From Ch128b sp964527925 (GTDB lineage: Bacteria; Bacteroidota; Ignavibacteria; Ch128b), in the NCBI GenBank assembly GCA_964527925.1, contig CAZGQO010000009.1, positions 1 through 64,000 on the forward strand: a stretch of 64,000 nucleotides of DNA, written 5' to 3'. Numbering within the stretch: the first letter of the stretch is position 1; every line of letters begins with the position of its first letter. Position numbers and translations under genes: made by a program. The notes beneath the pieces were generated by a model. It had not been told where the DNA came from and searched no databases. It saw nothing but the letters and a program-made list of their open reading frames with translations. Shown one piece after another: positions 51,959 through 61,082 of this stretch.

Positions 51959-53407
51959 ATGATTACAAAAATTTTTTTCTTCTCGTTGATTGCTTTTTTA
52001 ATCTGTTCGTGCAGTGAAAGTAAATCAACAGCATTCTCAGTTGTAGAAGCCTTCCCGAATTTAGTCTTTTCAAATCCAGTTGATTTGCAATCACCACGAG
52101 ATGGAACAAACAGATTGTTTGTAGTCGAACAACAGGGCAGAATAATTGTATTTGAAAACAATTCTAATACAACTTTAAAAAAAGTATTTCTTGACATAAC
52201 AGATAGAGTTGCGTGGGGTGGTGAAATGGGTTTGCTTGGTCTGGCGTTTCATCCTCAGTTTGAAACGAATGGATATTTTTATGTGAATTACACAGCAAGT
52301 AATCCACGCAGAACAATTATTTCGAGATTTAAAGTGTCAACAACAAATCCAGATTCAGCAGATAAAAATTCAGAATTAATCTTATTAACTTTTGAACAAC
52401 CTTATGCAAATCACAACGGAGGTTGCATTGCTTTTGGTCCTGATGGTTATCTTTATATTGCTTCAGGTGATGGAGGTTCAGCGGGAGATCCACAAAACAA
52501 TGCACAGAAAATTACCAACCTGCTCGGAAAAATTTTGCGAATAGATGTAAATAATCCACAGCCGCCCTTGAATTATGGAATTCCACCTGATAATCCATTT
52601 ATCGACAGCGTTAATACAAGTATCAGAAAAGAAATTTATGCGTGGGGATTGAGAAATCCATGGCGATTCAGTTTTGATTTACAGACAAACAATTTATGGT
52701 GTGCTGATGTTGGGCAATATGATTGGGAAGAGATTGATATAATTGAGAAGGGAAAAAATTATGGCTGGCGTTGTTATGAAGGAAATCATGCATTTAATTT
52801 ATCAGGATGTAATTCTGTTTATACATTTCCAATTTATGAATACTCTCACATTGAAGGAATTTCAATCACTGGAGGTTATGTGTACAGAGGTAATGAATTT
52901 CCAGAGTTATTTGGGAAATATATTTATGGCGATTTTGGTTCGAAAAAAATCTGGGCACTTGAGTATGATGGATCTTCAATTCCAAAGAATTCGTTGATTG
53001 CAACCTGTCCACAGGCAATCAGCTCTTTTGGTGTTGATGATCAAAATAATATTTACATTGTTGGATACGAGGGCAGGATTTATAAATTCAAAAAAATTAC
53101 AAGAGTTGATGAGAATAAAAGTGGTCAGACTTTTTTCTTTGATGTGAAACAAAATTTTCCAAATCCATTCAACTCTAAAACTAAAATAAATTATGTTCTC
53201 TCATCATCAGATGGAAATTTGTTCAATGTAGTTCTGAGATTGTATAATCAAATTGGTGAGATGGTTCTTCAAAAGAGAGAAACAAAGTATGAAGATGGTG
53301 ACTATGAAATTGAAATAGATGGAAAAGATTTACAAAGCGGAATTTATTTCGCTGATTTAAGTGTGAACAATTTCAGGAGGATCTTAAAACTCGTGTTGGT
53401 AAAGTAG
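51959..53407 (+). CDS. Lipoprotein-like PQQ-type glucose/sorbosone dehydrogenase with T9SS domain
   Basis: The ATG at 51959 follows AAAGGTG; a GTG at 51950 is less likely. The 482-residue protein starts with a lipoprotein-type signal (FLICSCSES). A six-bladed beta-propeller of the GSDH family follows (LQSPRDGTNRLFVVEQQGRI, GLLGLAFHPQFETNGYFYVNYT, ISGDGGSAGDP-like ASGDGGSAGDPQNNAQ, GLRNPWRFSFD). It would oxidise a sugar using PQQ. The last about 85 residues are a T9SS sorting domain (QNFPNPFNSKTKI ... SGIYFADLSVNNF). Having both a lipobox and a T9SS tail is unusual. No PQQ synthesis genes are in the window. Confidence 0.88.
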   Translation: MITKIFFFSLIAFLICSCSESKSTAFSVVEAFPNLVFSNPVDLQSPRDGTNRLFVVEQQGRIIVFENNSNTTLKKVFLDITDRVAWGGEMGLLGLAFHPQFETNGYFYVNYTASNPRRTIISRFKVSTTNPDSADKNSELILLTFEQPYANHNGGCIAFGPDGYLYIASGDGGSAGDPQNNAQKITNLLGKILRIDVNNPQPPLNYGIPPDNPFIDSVNTSIRKEIYAWGLRNPWRFSFDLQTNNLWCADVGQYDWEEIDIIEKGKNYGWRCYEGNHAFNLSGCNSVYTFPIYEYSHIEGISITGGYVYRGNEFPELFGKYIYGDFGSKKIWALEYDGSSIPKNSLIATCPQAISSFGVDDQNNIYIVGYEGRIYKFKKITRVDENKSGQTFFFDVKQNFPNPFNSKTKINYVLSSSDGNLFNVVLRLYNQIGEMVLQKRETKYEDGDYEIEIDGKDLQSGIYFADLSVNNFRRILKLVLVK

Positions 53408-53567
53408 AACTTAAATCTGTTCGAAAATTTATCACGCACTCGATTGAATTCAAGAATATAATTTCAAACTCCAAAAGTTTTTTGGGTTACTCTTGTTCCT
53501 TTTCAAATGAACTTTCAGTCCAAAAAGTTGAATAAGTTATAATAAAGGATTTTTTTGAAAAGTTACT

Positions 53568-54215
53568 TCACTCAGTGGATTTAATTTTTTCTTTGAATAT
53601 TTTTTTGGTTTTATCAACCTTGGGTTTCACTACAAATATGCAGTAGGTACTGTAGGGATTTTTCTCAAAATAGTTTTGATGATATTCTTCAGCTTTGTAA
53701 AAATTTTTTAAAGGTTCAACTGCAGTAACGATTGGATCGTTGAAGATTTTTTCTCTCTCTAATTTATCAATGAATTCCAGAGCTAAATTCTTTTGTACTT
53801 CATTGTGATAAAAAATCACTGATCGATATTGAGTTCCTACATCAGCTCCCTGACGATTTAATGTCGTTGGATCGTGAGTTTTGAAAAATACATCAAGTAA
53901 TTCCTTGTATGAAATAACTTGTGGATCAAAAACAACCTGACAAACTTCAGCATGTCCAGTTTTTCCTGTACAAACCTGTTCGTATGTTGGATTTTCAACA
54001 TTACCGCCAGAGTAACCAACAGTGGTGTAAATCACGCCATTGAGTTGTTTGAAAACTGCCTCTGTACACCAGAAACAACCACCGCCAAAAGTTGCTGTTT
54101 CAAAATTCTGATTTTCAAAATTTTTGTTCTCTTTATTTGTCATATTCCTTTTTCCTCCGGAGAATATCAAAAAGTAAAAAACTAATAATGTTATTGTAAT
54201 CGTAATTGCTTTCAT
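53568..54215 (-). CDS. msrA: Peptide-methionine (S)-S-oxide reductase MsrA, membrane-anchored or exported
   Basis: The 215-residue enzyme repairs oxidised methionine. The catalytic Cys47 lies in GGGCFWCTEAVF, and later family segments are VGYSGGNVENPTYEQVCTGKTGHAEVCQV and DPTTLNRQGADVGTQYRS. An N-terminal hydrophobic segment (residues 3-19) suggests it acts outside the cytoplasm. No MsrB domain is fused. It starts 20 bp after larC ends, so both are probably one transcript. Confidence 0.93.
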   Translation of the reverse strand: MKAITITITLLVFYFLIFSGGKRNMTNKENKNFENQNFETATFGGGCFWCTEAVFKQLNGVIYTTVGYSGGNVENPTYEQVCTGKTGHAEVCQVVFDPQVISYKELLDVFFKTHDPTTLNRQGADVGTQYRSVIFYHNEVQKNLALEFIDKLEREKIFNDPIVTAVEPLKNFYKAEEYHQNYFEKNPYSTYCIFVVKPKVDKTKKIFKEKIKSTE

Positions 54216-54235
54216 TCTATCTATTACAAACTATT

Positions 54236-55426
54236 TTAAATATTAAATTTGATTATCTCATTATAAACATCAGCAAGTGGGATATTTTTTTCCAGAGAGA
54301 TTTTTTTACACTCTTCAAATTCGGGAATATATCTTTTACCTGATTCAGTAATAATCACTTTGACTTTAACTTCACCGAATTTTGTTTGAATGTTTTCATA
54401 ATCACGATTTATTTTTCTTCTTTCAATTGGAATTATTCTAACTCCCAGAGTTGTAGTTTCACGATAAATTATTTTTAAGATTTCATCAGTCTTATCTAAT
54501 TCACAAAGTGTGGAAAGAACAATTCCTGGTCTTCCTTTTTTCATAATTACAGGAATCAAATAAGCATCGTGTGCACCAGCCTGCAGCAATCTTTCAATCA
54601 CAAATGGATAAAATTCTGGATTCATATCATCAATGTTTGTCTCAATTATCACAGAATCATCAGCAGCATAATTTTCAACAAAATCACCAATCATTATTCT
54701 AAAAAGATTTGGGATCTGTGGAATCTCTTTGTTGCCGGTTCCGTAGCCAATTTTCGAAACCACGACTTTTTTATCAGTAATTAATCCGCTTGAAAGTGCT
54801 TTGATTATTCCTGCACCTGTGGGAGTCGTTAATTCGAATGGTAAGTCCAGAAAAGTTACAGGATAATCTTTGAGAATTTCGATTGTTGCTGGAGCAGGAA
54901 TTGGCATTCTGCCGTGTTGTGTTTCAATAAATCCTTTTCCAAGCGGAACAATTGAAGTGTAAATCTTTTCTATGTTGAAGTAATTAAGTCCAATGGCGCA
55001 GCCAACGATATCAACAATTGAATCAATTGCACCAATTTCGTGGAAATGAACTTCTTCAAGTTTCACATTGTGAATTTTTGCTTCAGCTTCTCCGATTACA
55101 GTAAAAATTTTTATTGCCTTTGATTTTACTTCATCAACCAAATTGCTTTGTTGTATCAAATTAACAATTTCTGAGTAAGATCTTTCGTGATGATGATGGT
55201 GATGTTCATTATCATGATGGCGGTGATGATTTTCAATTTTTACATCAAACTTGATTGCTGTGATTGATTTTCTTTGAACTGTGGAAATTTCTAATTGATA
55301 GCCAGAGAGATTTAATTTTTCTAATTCTGATTTAAGATAATCAAGAGGCAATCCAGCTGAGATTAATGCACCAATCATCATATCACCGCTTAAACCAGAA
55401 AATGTATCAAGCAAGGCAACTTTCAT
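54236..55426 (-). CDS. larC: Nickel pincer cofactor biosynthesis protein LarC
   Basis: I use the ATG at 55426 with AAAGGAAAG upstream. A longer frame would overlap the divergent gene. The 396-residue protein inserts nickel into the pincer nucleotide cofactor of lactate racemase-like enzymes. It starts MKVALLDTFSGLSGDMMIGALISAG and has a His-rich metal-binding loop (HHRHHDNEHHHHHHE, near residues 71-85), then VHFHEIGAIDSIVDIVGCA. LarA, LarB and LarE are absent from the window. It may therefore serve a cofactor made elsewhere, or LarC may act in nickel storage. Confidence 0.93.
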   Translation of the reverse strand: MKVALLDTFSGLSGDMMIGALISAGLPLDYLKSELEKLNLSGYQLEISTVQRKSITAIKFDVKIENHHRHHDNEHHHHHHERSYSEIVNLIQQSNLVDEVKSKAIKIFTVIGEAEAKIHNVKLEEVHFHEIGAIDSIVDIVGCAIGLNYFNIEKIYTSIVPLGKGFIETQHGRMPIPAPATIEILKDYPVTFLDLPFELTTPTGAGIIKALSSGLITDKKVVVSKIGYGTGNKEIPQIPNLFRIMIGDFVENYAADDSVIIETNIDDMNPEFYPFVIERLLQAGAHDAYLIPVIMKKGRPGIVLSTLCELDKTDEILKIIYRETTTLGVRIIPIERRKINRDYENIQTKFGEVKVKVIITESGKRYIPEFEECKKISLEKNIPLADVYNEIIKFNI

Positions 55427-55449
55427 TTTCTTTCCTTTATTTTGATTAC

Positions 55450-55457
55450 AAATATAT
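55450..55457 (-). promoter_or_regulatory. Possible -7 box of the larC-msrA operon
   Basis: The minus strand reads TATATTTG (TAnnTTTG) 23 nt before the larC ATG. No clear -33 box was seen at the right distance. Confidence 0.35.
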
Positions 55458-55492
55458 GAAATGGGATTTAGAGTGAATGAGAATGAATTTTT

Positions 55493-55500
55493 ATCTTTGA
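55493..55500 (+). promoter_or_regulatory. Probable -7 box (TATCTTTG) of the aminotransferase-fold gene
   Basis: TATCTTTG ends 21 nt before the ATG at 55522. A TTAG lies 20 nt further upstream, one base away from the TTTG consensus. It is the same 8-mer as before rpmH. Confidence 0.45.
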
Positions 55501-55521
55501 AGAAAAATTTCAAAGCAAAAA

Positions 55522-56655
55522 ATGATTGATAAGGAATCAATTCGAAAACATTTTAAGTATCTACAAAATAAAACAATATATTTTAATCATGCATCAACAG
55601 GACCAATGCCTGATTTTGTAGTTAATGCAGTCAACAATTACCTGAAAGAAAGAAGTGAAAATGAAATTGATAATTATGACAATGTCCTGAAAATTATCAA
55701 AGAGACAAAAGAACTTGTTGCGAAATTTATTAATACAACTCCTGATCGTATCGCTTTTGTTGACAATGTGTCAAATGCAATGAATTTACTTGCTCAAGGT
55801 TTGAAATGGAACCAAGGCGATGAAATAATTTTGTTCGATATTGAATTTCCAGCTAATGTTTATCCATTCTTAAATCTTGAGAAAAATGGTGTTAAAGTAA
55901 AAATACTTCCTTCCAGAAATGGAAAAATTCAGATTGAAGATATCAGAAGAGAAATCACCAGTAAAACCAAACTTCTTTCTATCAGTCATGTTCAATTTTT
56001 AGGTGGTTATAGATCTAATCTCGAAGAAATTGGAAAATTGTGTCGTGATAATGAAATAATTTTTTCAGTTGATGCAATTCAATCGATCGGTGTTGTGAAT
56101 GTTGATGTTCAAAAAATGAAAATCGATTATCTTGCTTCTGGAATTCAGAAGTGGATGCTTGGCCTTGAAGGCACAACTATCATTTATATTTCAGAAGAAC
56201 TTCAAAAGAAAATTGAACCGAAATATGTAGGCTGGTTGAGCGTTAAAAATGCCTGGAATATTCTCGATTACAATTTAGATCTTGAAGATACTGCCCACAG
56301 GTTTGAACCTGGTACATTAAATTTTGCTGGAATAGTTTCCTTGAATGCATCAATAAAATTTTTCAGTGAAATAGGGATAAACGAAATCGAGAAATCAATA
56401 CTAAGCAATACCAACTTATTCATTCAGTTACTCGAAGAAGCTGGTTTTGAATTTCTTTTCAAACCAGAAAAAGATGCTGAGGTTTCGGGAATTGTAACAA
56501 TAAAAGTTGATGATCCTTTTCAGGTTTATAAAAAATTACTTGAGTCTGGAATTCACACTTCGGTCAGGGAAAGTTACTTAAGATTTTCACCACATTTTTA
56601 TAATACATCTGATGAAATTGAATTTGTTGTCAAAAAATTGAAAGAAGTGATTTGA
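55522..56655 (+). CDS. PLP-dependent aminotransferase class V-fold enzyme (cysteine desulfurase-like)
   Basis: The 377-residue enzyme has the class V fold: YFNHASTGPMPDFVVNAVNNYL near the start, LLSISHVQFLGGYRSNLEEIGKLC and FSVDAIQSIGVVNVDVQKMKIDYLASGIQKWMLG with the PLP-binding Lys near residue 213. The C-terminal catalytic Cys loop of NifS/SufS desulfurases is not obvious, so desulfurase activity is uncertain; kynureninase- or epimerase-like chemistry is possible. It is followed by pabA-like with an overlap or 5 bp gap. Confidence 0.88.
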   Translation: MIDKESIRKHFKYLQNKTIYFNHASTGPMPDFVVNAVNNYLKERSENEIDNYDNVLKIIKETKELVAKFINTTPDRIAFVDNVSNAMNLLAQGLKWNQGDEIILFDIEFPANVYPFLNLEKNGVKVKILPSRNGKIQIEDIRREITSKTKLLSISHVQFLGGYRSNLEEIGKLCRDNEIIFSVDAIQSIGVVNVDVQKMKIDYLASGIQKWMLGLEGTTIIYISEELQKKIEPKYVGWLSVKNAWNILDYNLDLEDTAHRFEPGTLNFAGIVSLNASIKFFSEIGINEIEKSILSNTNLFIQLLEEAGFEFLFKPEKDAEVSGIVTIKVDDPFQVYKKLLESGIHTSVRESYLRFSPHFYNTSDEIEFVVKKLKEVI

Positions 56656-56660
56656 AATTT

Positions 56661-57233
56661 ATGTCAAACTTGATTCTTGTAATCGATAACTACGATTCGT
56701 TTACTTATAATCTTGTTCAAGAACTGGCTAAGTTAAATCAAAACTTTGTTGTTTACAAAAACGATGAAATTAATCTTGAACAAATAAAAGAAATTTCGCC
56801 ATCCCGCATTTTGATTTCACCAGGACCTGGTCGACCAGAAAACTCCAATGTATCAATCGATGTGATAAAAAATTTCTATGATAAGATTCCAATTTTAGGA
56901 GTTTGTCTCGGTCATCAAGCAATTGGCTATGTCTTTGGTGCAAAGATTCTAAGGGCAAAAAAGATTATGCATGGTAAGGTTTCGAAAATTAACCACGATG
57001 GAAAAACTATATTTGAAAACATTCCTCAAAATTTCATTGCGACAAGATATCATTCTCTTGTGATAGACGAAAAAACTCTTCCAGAATTTTTCGAAATATC
57101 TGCTCGAAGCGATGATGATGAAATAATGGCAATCAGACATAAGGATTTTCCGCTGGAAGGAGTTCAGTTTCATCCTGAATCAATTCTAACAGAATCTGGA
57201 AGCAAAATAATTGAGAATTGGTTAAGAGTCTGA
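56661..57233 (+). CDS. pabA: Glutamine amidotransferase subunit of aminodeoxychorismate/anthranilate synthase
   Basis: The 190-residue class I glutaminase supplies ammonia to a chorismate-using partner for folate or tryptophan. The catalytic triad is Cys82 (GVCLGHQAIG), His171 and Glu173 (QFHPES). The first line VIDNYDSFTYNLVQEL is typical of PabA/TrpG. I chose the ATG at 56661 over the TTG at 56652, which overlaps the preceding stop. The chorismate-binding subunit is not in the window, so PabA versus TrpG is open. Confidence 0.93.
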   Translation: MSNLILVIDNYDSFTYNLVQELAKLNQNFVVYKNDEINLEQIKEISPSRILISPGPGRPENSNVSIDVIKNFYDKIPILGVCLGHQAIGYVFGAKILRAKKIMHGKVSKINHDGKTIFENIPQNFIATRYHSLVIDEKTLPEFFEISARSDDDEIMAIRHKDFPLEGVQFHPESILTESGSKIIENWLRV

Positions 57234-57239
57234 TTAAAA

Positions 57240-58475
57240 ATGTTTGATATAAATTATAAACTATTCATTACGACTTCTATTACACTAATAACTTTATTTG
57301 GTATTGCTGTCGGAAGTTTGCCAAAGCTCAGGATGAATCGTGCAACAATATCACTTGTTGGTGCAACTCTATTAATTTTCTTCGATGCAATTGCGCTGGA
57401 TGATGCTTATGCTTCGGTTGATTTAGATACGATTACTTTGCTTTTAGGAATGATGATTATAAATGTTAATCTGAGTATTTCTGGCTTCTTTCAATTTATT
57501 GCTTCAAAGATTATTCACTATGCAAAAACACCGTCGCAGCTTTTGATGTTAATAATATTTTCTTCAGGACTTCTTTCGGCAATCTTTCTCAACGATACAA
57601 TTTGTATTATGCTTACTCCGCTTGTGATAGAAATTGTAACTTCACTCAGGAGAAATCCTGTTCCTTATCTTATTGCACTTGCAACATCAGCAAACATTGG
57701 TTCAGTTGCGACTATAATTGGAAATCCGCAGAATATGATCATTGGTATTCAATCAAAGATACCATTTATTGATTTCACAAAAGCTTTGATCATACCCGCG
57801 ATTGTTTCTTTGCTGGTTTTATATTTTTTGTTGATGATTATTTACAGGAAAGAATTTATCAGAACAAGATTTGAACACACTCCTGATTTTGCATTTAGAA
57901 TTTATCGGCCTTTGTTTATTAAATGCATTTTTGCAGGATTATTTTTTATCATAATGATTGTTTTGAATATATCGTTGCCAGTTTCGGCGCTAACATCTGC
58001 TTCGATTCTGTTAGTTACGAGGAGATTGAAACCTCAAAGAGTTTTTGTCGAAATTGATTGGGCGTTGTTGGTTTTCTTTGCAAGTTTATTTGTAATTACT
58101 GGTTCAATAGAGAAAAATGAATTAAGTCAACGCTTGTTCTCGTTGATTGAACCGATGACGAAAGGTGAGAGTGGATTGTTTGCAATTGCATCTGCCTTAT
58201 TGAGTAATATAGTTTCAAATGTTCCAGCTGTGATGCTTTTTAAATCTTTTATCCCTCAATTTTTGAATCCAGAAAAAGCGTGGTTAATTCTTGCAATGTC
58301 AACAACTTTTGCTGGAAATCTCACGCTCTTAGGTTCAGTTGCAAATTTGATTGTTGCAGAATCAGCTCAAAGAAAAGGAGTAAACATTACTTTTGTGGAA
58401 TATTTGAAAACAGGATTTTTAATAACAATAATTTCAATTGTGATTGGAACTCTGTATCTGGAATGGATTTATTAA
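57240..58475 (+). CDS. ArsB/NhaD/SLC13-type anion permease
   Basis: The 411-residue protein has about 11 membrane helices. Segments FLNDTICIMLTPLVIEI (near 118), LATSANIGSVATIIGNPQNMII and the second-half STTFAGNLTLLGSVANLIVAE are the paired N-D-T/N-P-Q and G-N-x-T loops of the IT superfamily. It is likely to move an oxyanion or dicarboxylate together with protons or sodium. Position behind pabA gives no functional hint. It ends next to a shared terminator hairpin. Confidence 0.8.
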   Translation: MFDINYKLFITTSITLITLFGIAVGSLPKLRMNRATISLVGATLLIFFDAIALDDAYASVDLDTITLLLGMMIINVNLSISGFFQFIASKIIHYAKTPSQLLMLIIFSSGLLSAIFLNDTICIMLTPLVIEIVTSLRRNPVPYLIALATSANIGSVATIIGNPQNMIIGIQSKIPFIDFTKALIIPAIVSLLVLYFLLMIIYRKEFIRTRFEHTPDFAFRIYRPLFIKCIFAGLFFIIMIVLNISLPVSALTSASILLVTRRLKPQRVFVEIDWALLVFFASLFVITGSIEKNELSQRLFSLIEPMTKGESGLFAIASALLSNIVSNVPAVMLFKSFIPQFLNPEKAWLILAMSTTFAGNLTLLGSVANLIVAESAQRKGVNITFVEYLKTGFLITIISIVIGTLYLEWIY

Positions 58476-58511
58476 TTAATGATGTCTCTTTAATCTATTA
58501 TAATTGGCAGT

Positions 58512-58560
58512 TTAAAGAAATAAAGCTCGAACCTACTCAATTTCGAGTGATTCGAGCTTT
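58512..58560 (-). terminator. Hairpin terminator between convergent genes
   Basis: AAAGCTCGAA (58522-58531) pairs perfectly with TTCGAGCTTT (58551-58560), with an inner ACTC/GAGT stem. On the minus strand it is followed by a T-rich tail (TTTATTTCTTT), so it most likely ends the cytochrome operon. It may also stop plus-strand readthrough. Confidence 0.75.
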
Positions 58561-58575
58561 GAGATTTCTAAAAGA

Positions 58576-59811
58576 CTAACCTTTTTTCTCTCTTCTTAGT
58601 TGATGAGCCAATTCTCTGATTTCTGTTAAATCACGAACCATTTCACTCCAGCCGTACCAGAAAGCGTAATCGGGATTTGCATGGAAAGTTCCTTGAAATG
58701 TTCTCATTCTATGTTCAAGAAACATTACGAACAATTTTTGTTCAATCACTGTTGGTGCATCATGAAATGTTAATAGGAGTGGAAACGCATATGGATAATT
58801 TTTTGGTTTTTCAATAATTCCATCCTTGTATAAATCAGCAACTATTCTTATCGCTTCAGCCATTAATTTATCAGCAGCACGAATCATCTTATCTCCTTTT
58901 TCAAGTTCTGCGTTTGCGAATTTTTCTGAATGGCAATCACCGCATACTTTAATCATTTTCTTTCTTTCACGGTCAAAATCTTCCTGAGTCAATCGAGCAA
59001 CATCTGCAGCTTTCACAACTTCGAGTAGTTGGGTTGGTTTTCCTTCTGGATCCAGAACTCCAAGAGCTTGTAAGATTGTAATTTGATCTTTTTTCCATTC
59101 CTCATTTTCAGGAAGCGGTAAACGAACAGCTAAGAATCCCCACGCTGTTCTAACTTCGTGATTTCCATCTTTCATATGACAATTCTGGCAGGTTGGTCCT
59201 GACGAAGTTTCAGGTAAAACTCCATTTTGCTTTAGCAAGTATCTCACACCATGTTTTGATGCAGAGTACATTTCCCACTGTGGATGATCAAAGCCCATGT
59301 GACAGGTTTGACAGGCTTGAGGTTGTTGAGCTTCTTTTTTGAAGAAAGTATGTCTTGTATGGCATGCATCGCAGCTTGCAACTCCGTGTTGTTGACCCTG
59401 TGCTTTAAGTTGTTTTATTTCATCATCTGATTTCAAACCAATTTTATGACAGCCGCCACATCCTTTCATCCCTTCAGTTAGATACATTGGTTGGAAATGA
59501 ATGGTCGGCATTGCCTTCATTGATGCCCAGGCAAAAGCATGTTTTCCTTTACTGAATTGTGTAACTTGAGTTTCATGACAGGGTTGGCATACTTCTGGAC
59601 GAGGCATAGATACTTTATCAACATTTGAGGCATTGTTATGGTCTTTTCCATGGCAAAAATCGCATGTAACATCATTCTGAGAATGTTTCGATAGCTGCCA
59701 ATCACTGACAATATTTGGTGTAACTGATTTATGACAGTTAACACAAAGATTGGCGAATAATTGGAGAGAAGAGAATAACAATATTAGAGCTGTAAAGAAA
59801 ATGGATCGCAT
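58576..59811 (-). CDS. Octahaem cytochrome c of the hydroxylamine oxidoreductase (HAO) family
   Basis: The 411-residue protein has a signal peptide (1-20) and eight CxxCH haem sites: Cys23, 50, 75, 118, 147, 167, 208 and 290 are the first cysteines. The stretch CDACHTRHTFFKKEAQQPQACQTCHMGFDHPQWEMYSASKHG and the C-terminal DYAFWYGWSEMVRDLTEIR match the HAO family. In anaerobes such proteins reduce nitrite or hydroxylamine (epsilon-HAO type), while ammonia oxidisers oxidise hydroxylamine. Whether Tyr382 or Tyr386 makes the covalent haem link of oxidising HAO cannot be judged without alignment. It ends a minus-strand operon with NosY-like and oxidase-like genes and should act in the periplasm. 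Confidence 0.85.
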   Translation of the reverse strand: MRSIFFTALILLFSSLQLFANLCVNCHKSVTPNIVSDWQLSKHSQNDVTCDFCHGKDHNNASNVDKVSMPRPEVCQPCHETQVTQFSKGKHAFAWASMKAMPTIHFQPMYLTEGMKGCGGCHKIGLKSDDEIKQLKAQGQQHGVASCDACHTRHTFFKKEAQQPQACQTCHMGFDHPQWEMYSASKHGVRYLLKQNGVLPETSSGPTCQNCHMKDGNHEVRTAWGFLAVRLPLPENEEWKKDQITILQALGVLDPEGKPTQLLEVVKAADVARLTQEDFDRERKKMIKVCGDCHSEKFANAELEKGDKMIRAADKLMAEAIRIVADLYKDGIIEKPKNYPYAFPLLLTFHDAPTVIEQKLFVMFLEHRMRTFQGTFHANPDYAFWYGWSEMVRDLTEIRELAHQLRREKKG

Positions 59812-59843
59812 AATAGAACCTCCCGATTTTGTTAATGGTTGAA

Positions 59844-60632
59844 TTAGAAATCTTTCTTACGAAAATTTGTTAATCCAAGATAAAATGGAACAGCAATCCA
59901 CAATATCAACGAAACGGATGAAACAATACTTCCCCAATAACTTCCAAAAAATTTTTTGAATAGTGCACCTGTAAATCCCATTAAAGCAGAAATATCAAAG
60001 TTCAGAACAAATAAAGTTCTTGAAAGATTAATCGGGTTTAATACCATGATGAACAAAAGAATCTTTTCAATTGGATAATCCTCAAATAAGTAAATCATTA
60101 AAAGTAATAAACCATCAAAAGCAAGAGCCATAATTAACCAAAAAAAAATCGAGGCACTTAGTCCCTTCACTTTATCTGTAATTTTGGTCGATATAAAAAA
60201 TGAAATTGCAATTGATGAAAAAGTAATCGATGTAAGAATTAGAAAAAGTAGAAACATTATTCCTATTTCAAATTCAGAATTATTAAACAAAATAAAAGGT
60301 AGGGCAATTCCAGTCATTTGACTTAAAATTAACGGCAGTGAAGTTCCCAGGTATAATCCAATATACAAAGAAACTCTTGGTATTGGCTGACAGAGCATCA
60401 TCTCAATGTATTCTTTTGAATTATAAAAATACATCGTTCCGAAAATCAGGCTAATCAATGGAACTAAGTAAATAATCAAATTAAAAAGACTGAGAATTGA
60501 TTTTTGGAAATTGTCTTCAAACGCAAAAAGAACATAAGAAACAACGAAGAAGAAAGAAAAGAAGAACAAAACCCATTTGCTCCTCATTACATTGCTGAAT
60601 TCAAACTTCAATATTTTAGATATGTATAACAT
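59844..60632 (-). CDS. nosY: NosY-like ABC-2 permease
   Basis: The 262-residue protein has six membrane helices. The segment NPINLSRTLFVLNFDISALMGFTGALFKKFFGSYWG (about 197-232) is characteristic of NosY, the membrane part of the NosDFY transporter needed to mature copper-containing nitrous oxide reductase. The ATPase NosF, NosD and NosZ are not in the window; they could lie beyond the right edge or elsewhere. A related copper- or sulfur-export role in this operon is possible. Confidence 0.8.
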   Translation of the reverse strand: MLYISKILKFEFSNVMRSKWVLFFFSFFFVVSYVLFAFEDNFQKSILSLFNLIIYLVPLISLIFGTMYFYNSKEYIEMMLCQPIPRVSLYIGLYLGTSLPLILSQMTGIALPFILFNNSEFEIGIMFLLFLILTSITFSSIAISFFISTKITDKVKGLSASIFFWLIMALAFDGLLLLMIYLFEDYPIEKILLFIMVLNPINLSRTLFVLNFDISALMGFTGALFKKFFGSYWGSIVSSVSLILWIAVPFYLGLTNFRKKDF

Positions 60633-60645
60633 AATCCTTCCAGAT

Positions 60646-61050
60646 TTATTTTAGAAACTTTTTGTCCAGACTTAATTCCCCATGTCCAAAAAGAAAGATT
60701 ATTACAAGAAGAAATAATACTAAAACCGAAATTTCTAATGATTGTCCTGATGTTAAAAAGCCCTGTTTCAGATGAACTACAAACACTGCACCGAACAGTA
60801 TTGGAATTTGAACCAGTGAAGCTAAACGAGTTAAAAAACCAATACCAAGTAATAATCCACCAATCAAATGACTAATAGATATATAAGCATAGATCCAGAA
60901 ATTTTGCTCTGAACCTGCTAAATCAGTTAAAGTATGAGGATTTGTTACAAATAAAAATCCTCTAACAAAAAGAGCGAAGCCAAGAAAGATTCTAATTAAA
61001 GCATAGGCATAATTGGATCTTTCTTCAAAGTAATTAAAGAATTTTTTCAT
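60646..61050 (-). CDS. DoxX-family membrane protein
   Basis: I use the ATG at 61050, which has GGAGGGT just upstream. The 134-residue protein has four membrane helices, with YALIRIFLGFALFVRGFLF near the start and HLIGGLLLGIGFLTRLASLVQIPILFGAVFVVH in the middle, as in DoxX/DoxD-like proteins. The role in the nitrogen-oxide-like operon is unknown; a part in quinone or thiosulfate electron flow has been proposed for the family. Confidence 0.85.
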   Translation of the reverse strand: MKKFFNYFEERSNYAYALIRIFLGFALFVRGFLFVTNPHTLTDLAGSEQNFWIYAYISISHLIGGLLLGIGFLTRLASLVQIPILFGAVFVVHLKQGFLTSGQSLEISVLVLFLLVIIFLFGHGELSLDKKFLK

Positions 61051-61082
61051 ATACCCTCCATTAAAATTTTTCGCCTTTTGCT

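Noticed and set aside
53471..53485. CCAAAA/TTTTGG hairpin after the sugar dehydrogenase gene
   Set aside because: The stem is only 6 bp with a 3-nt loop and no useful T-run, so it is weak as a terminator.
55427..55540. Longer N-terminus for larC
   Set aside because: It would overlap the divergent gene start; the ATG at 55426 has a good ribosome binding site and matches the family start.
58280..58579. 99-codon plus-strand open frame overlapping the permease end
   Set aside because: It is a shifted frame of the permease gene that runs into the terminator hairpin.
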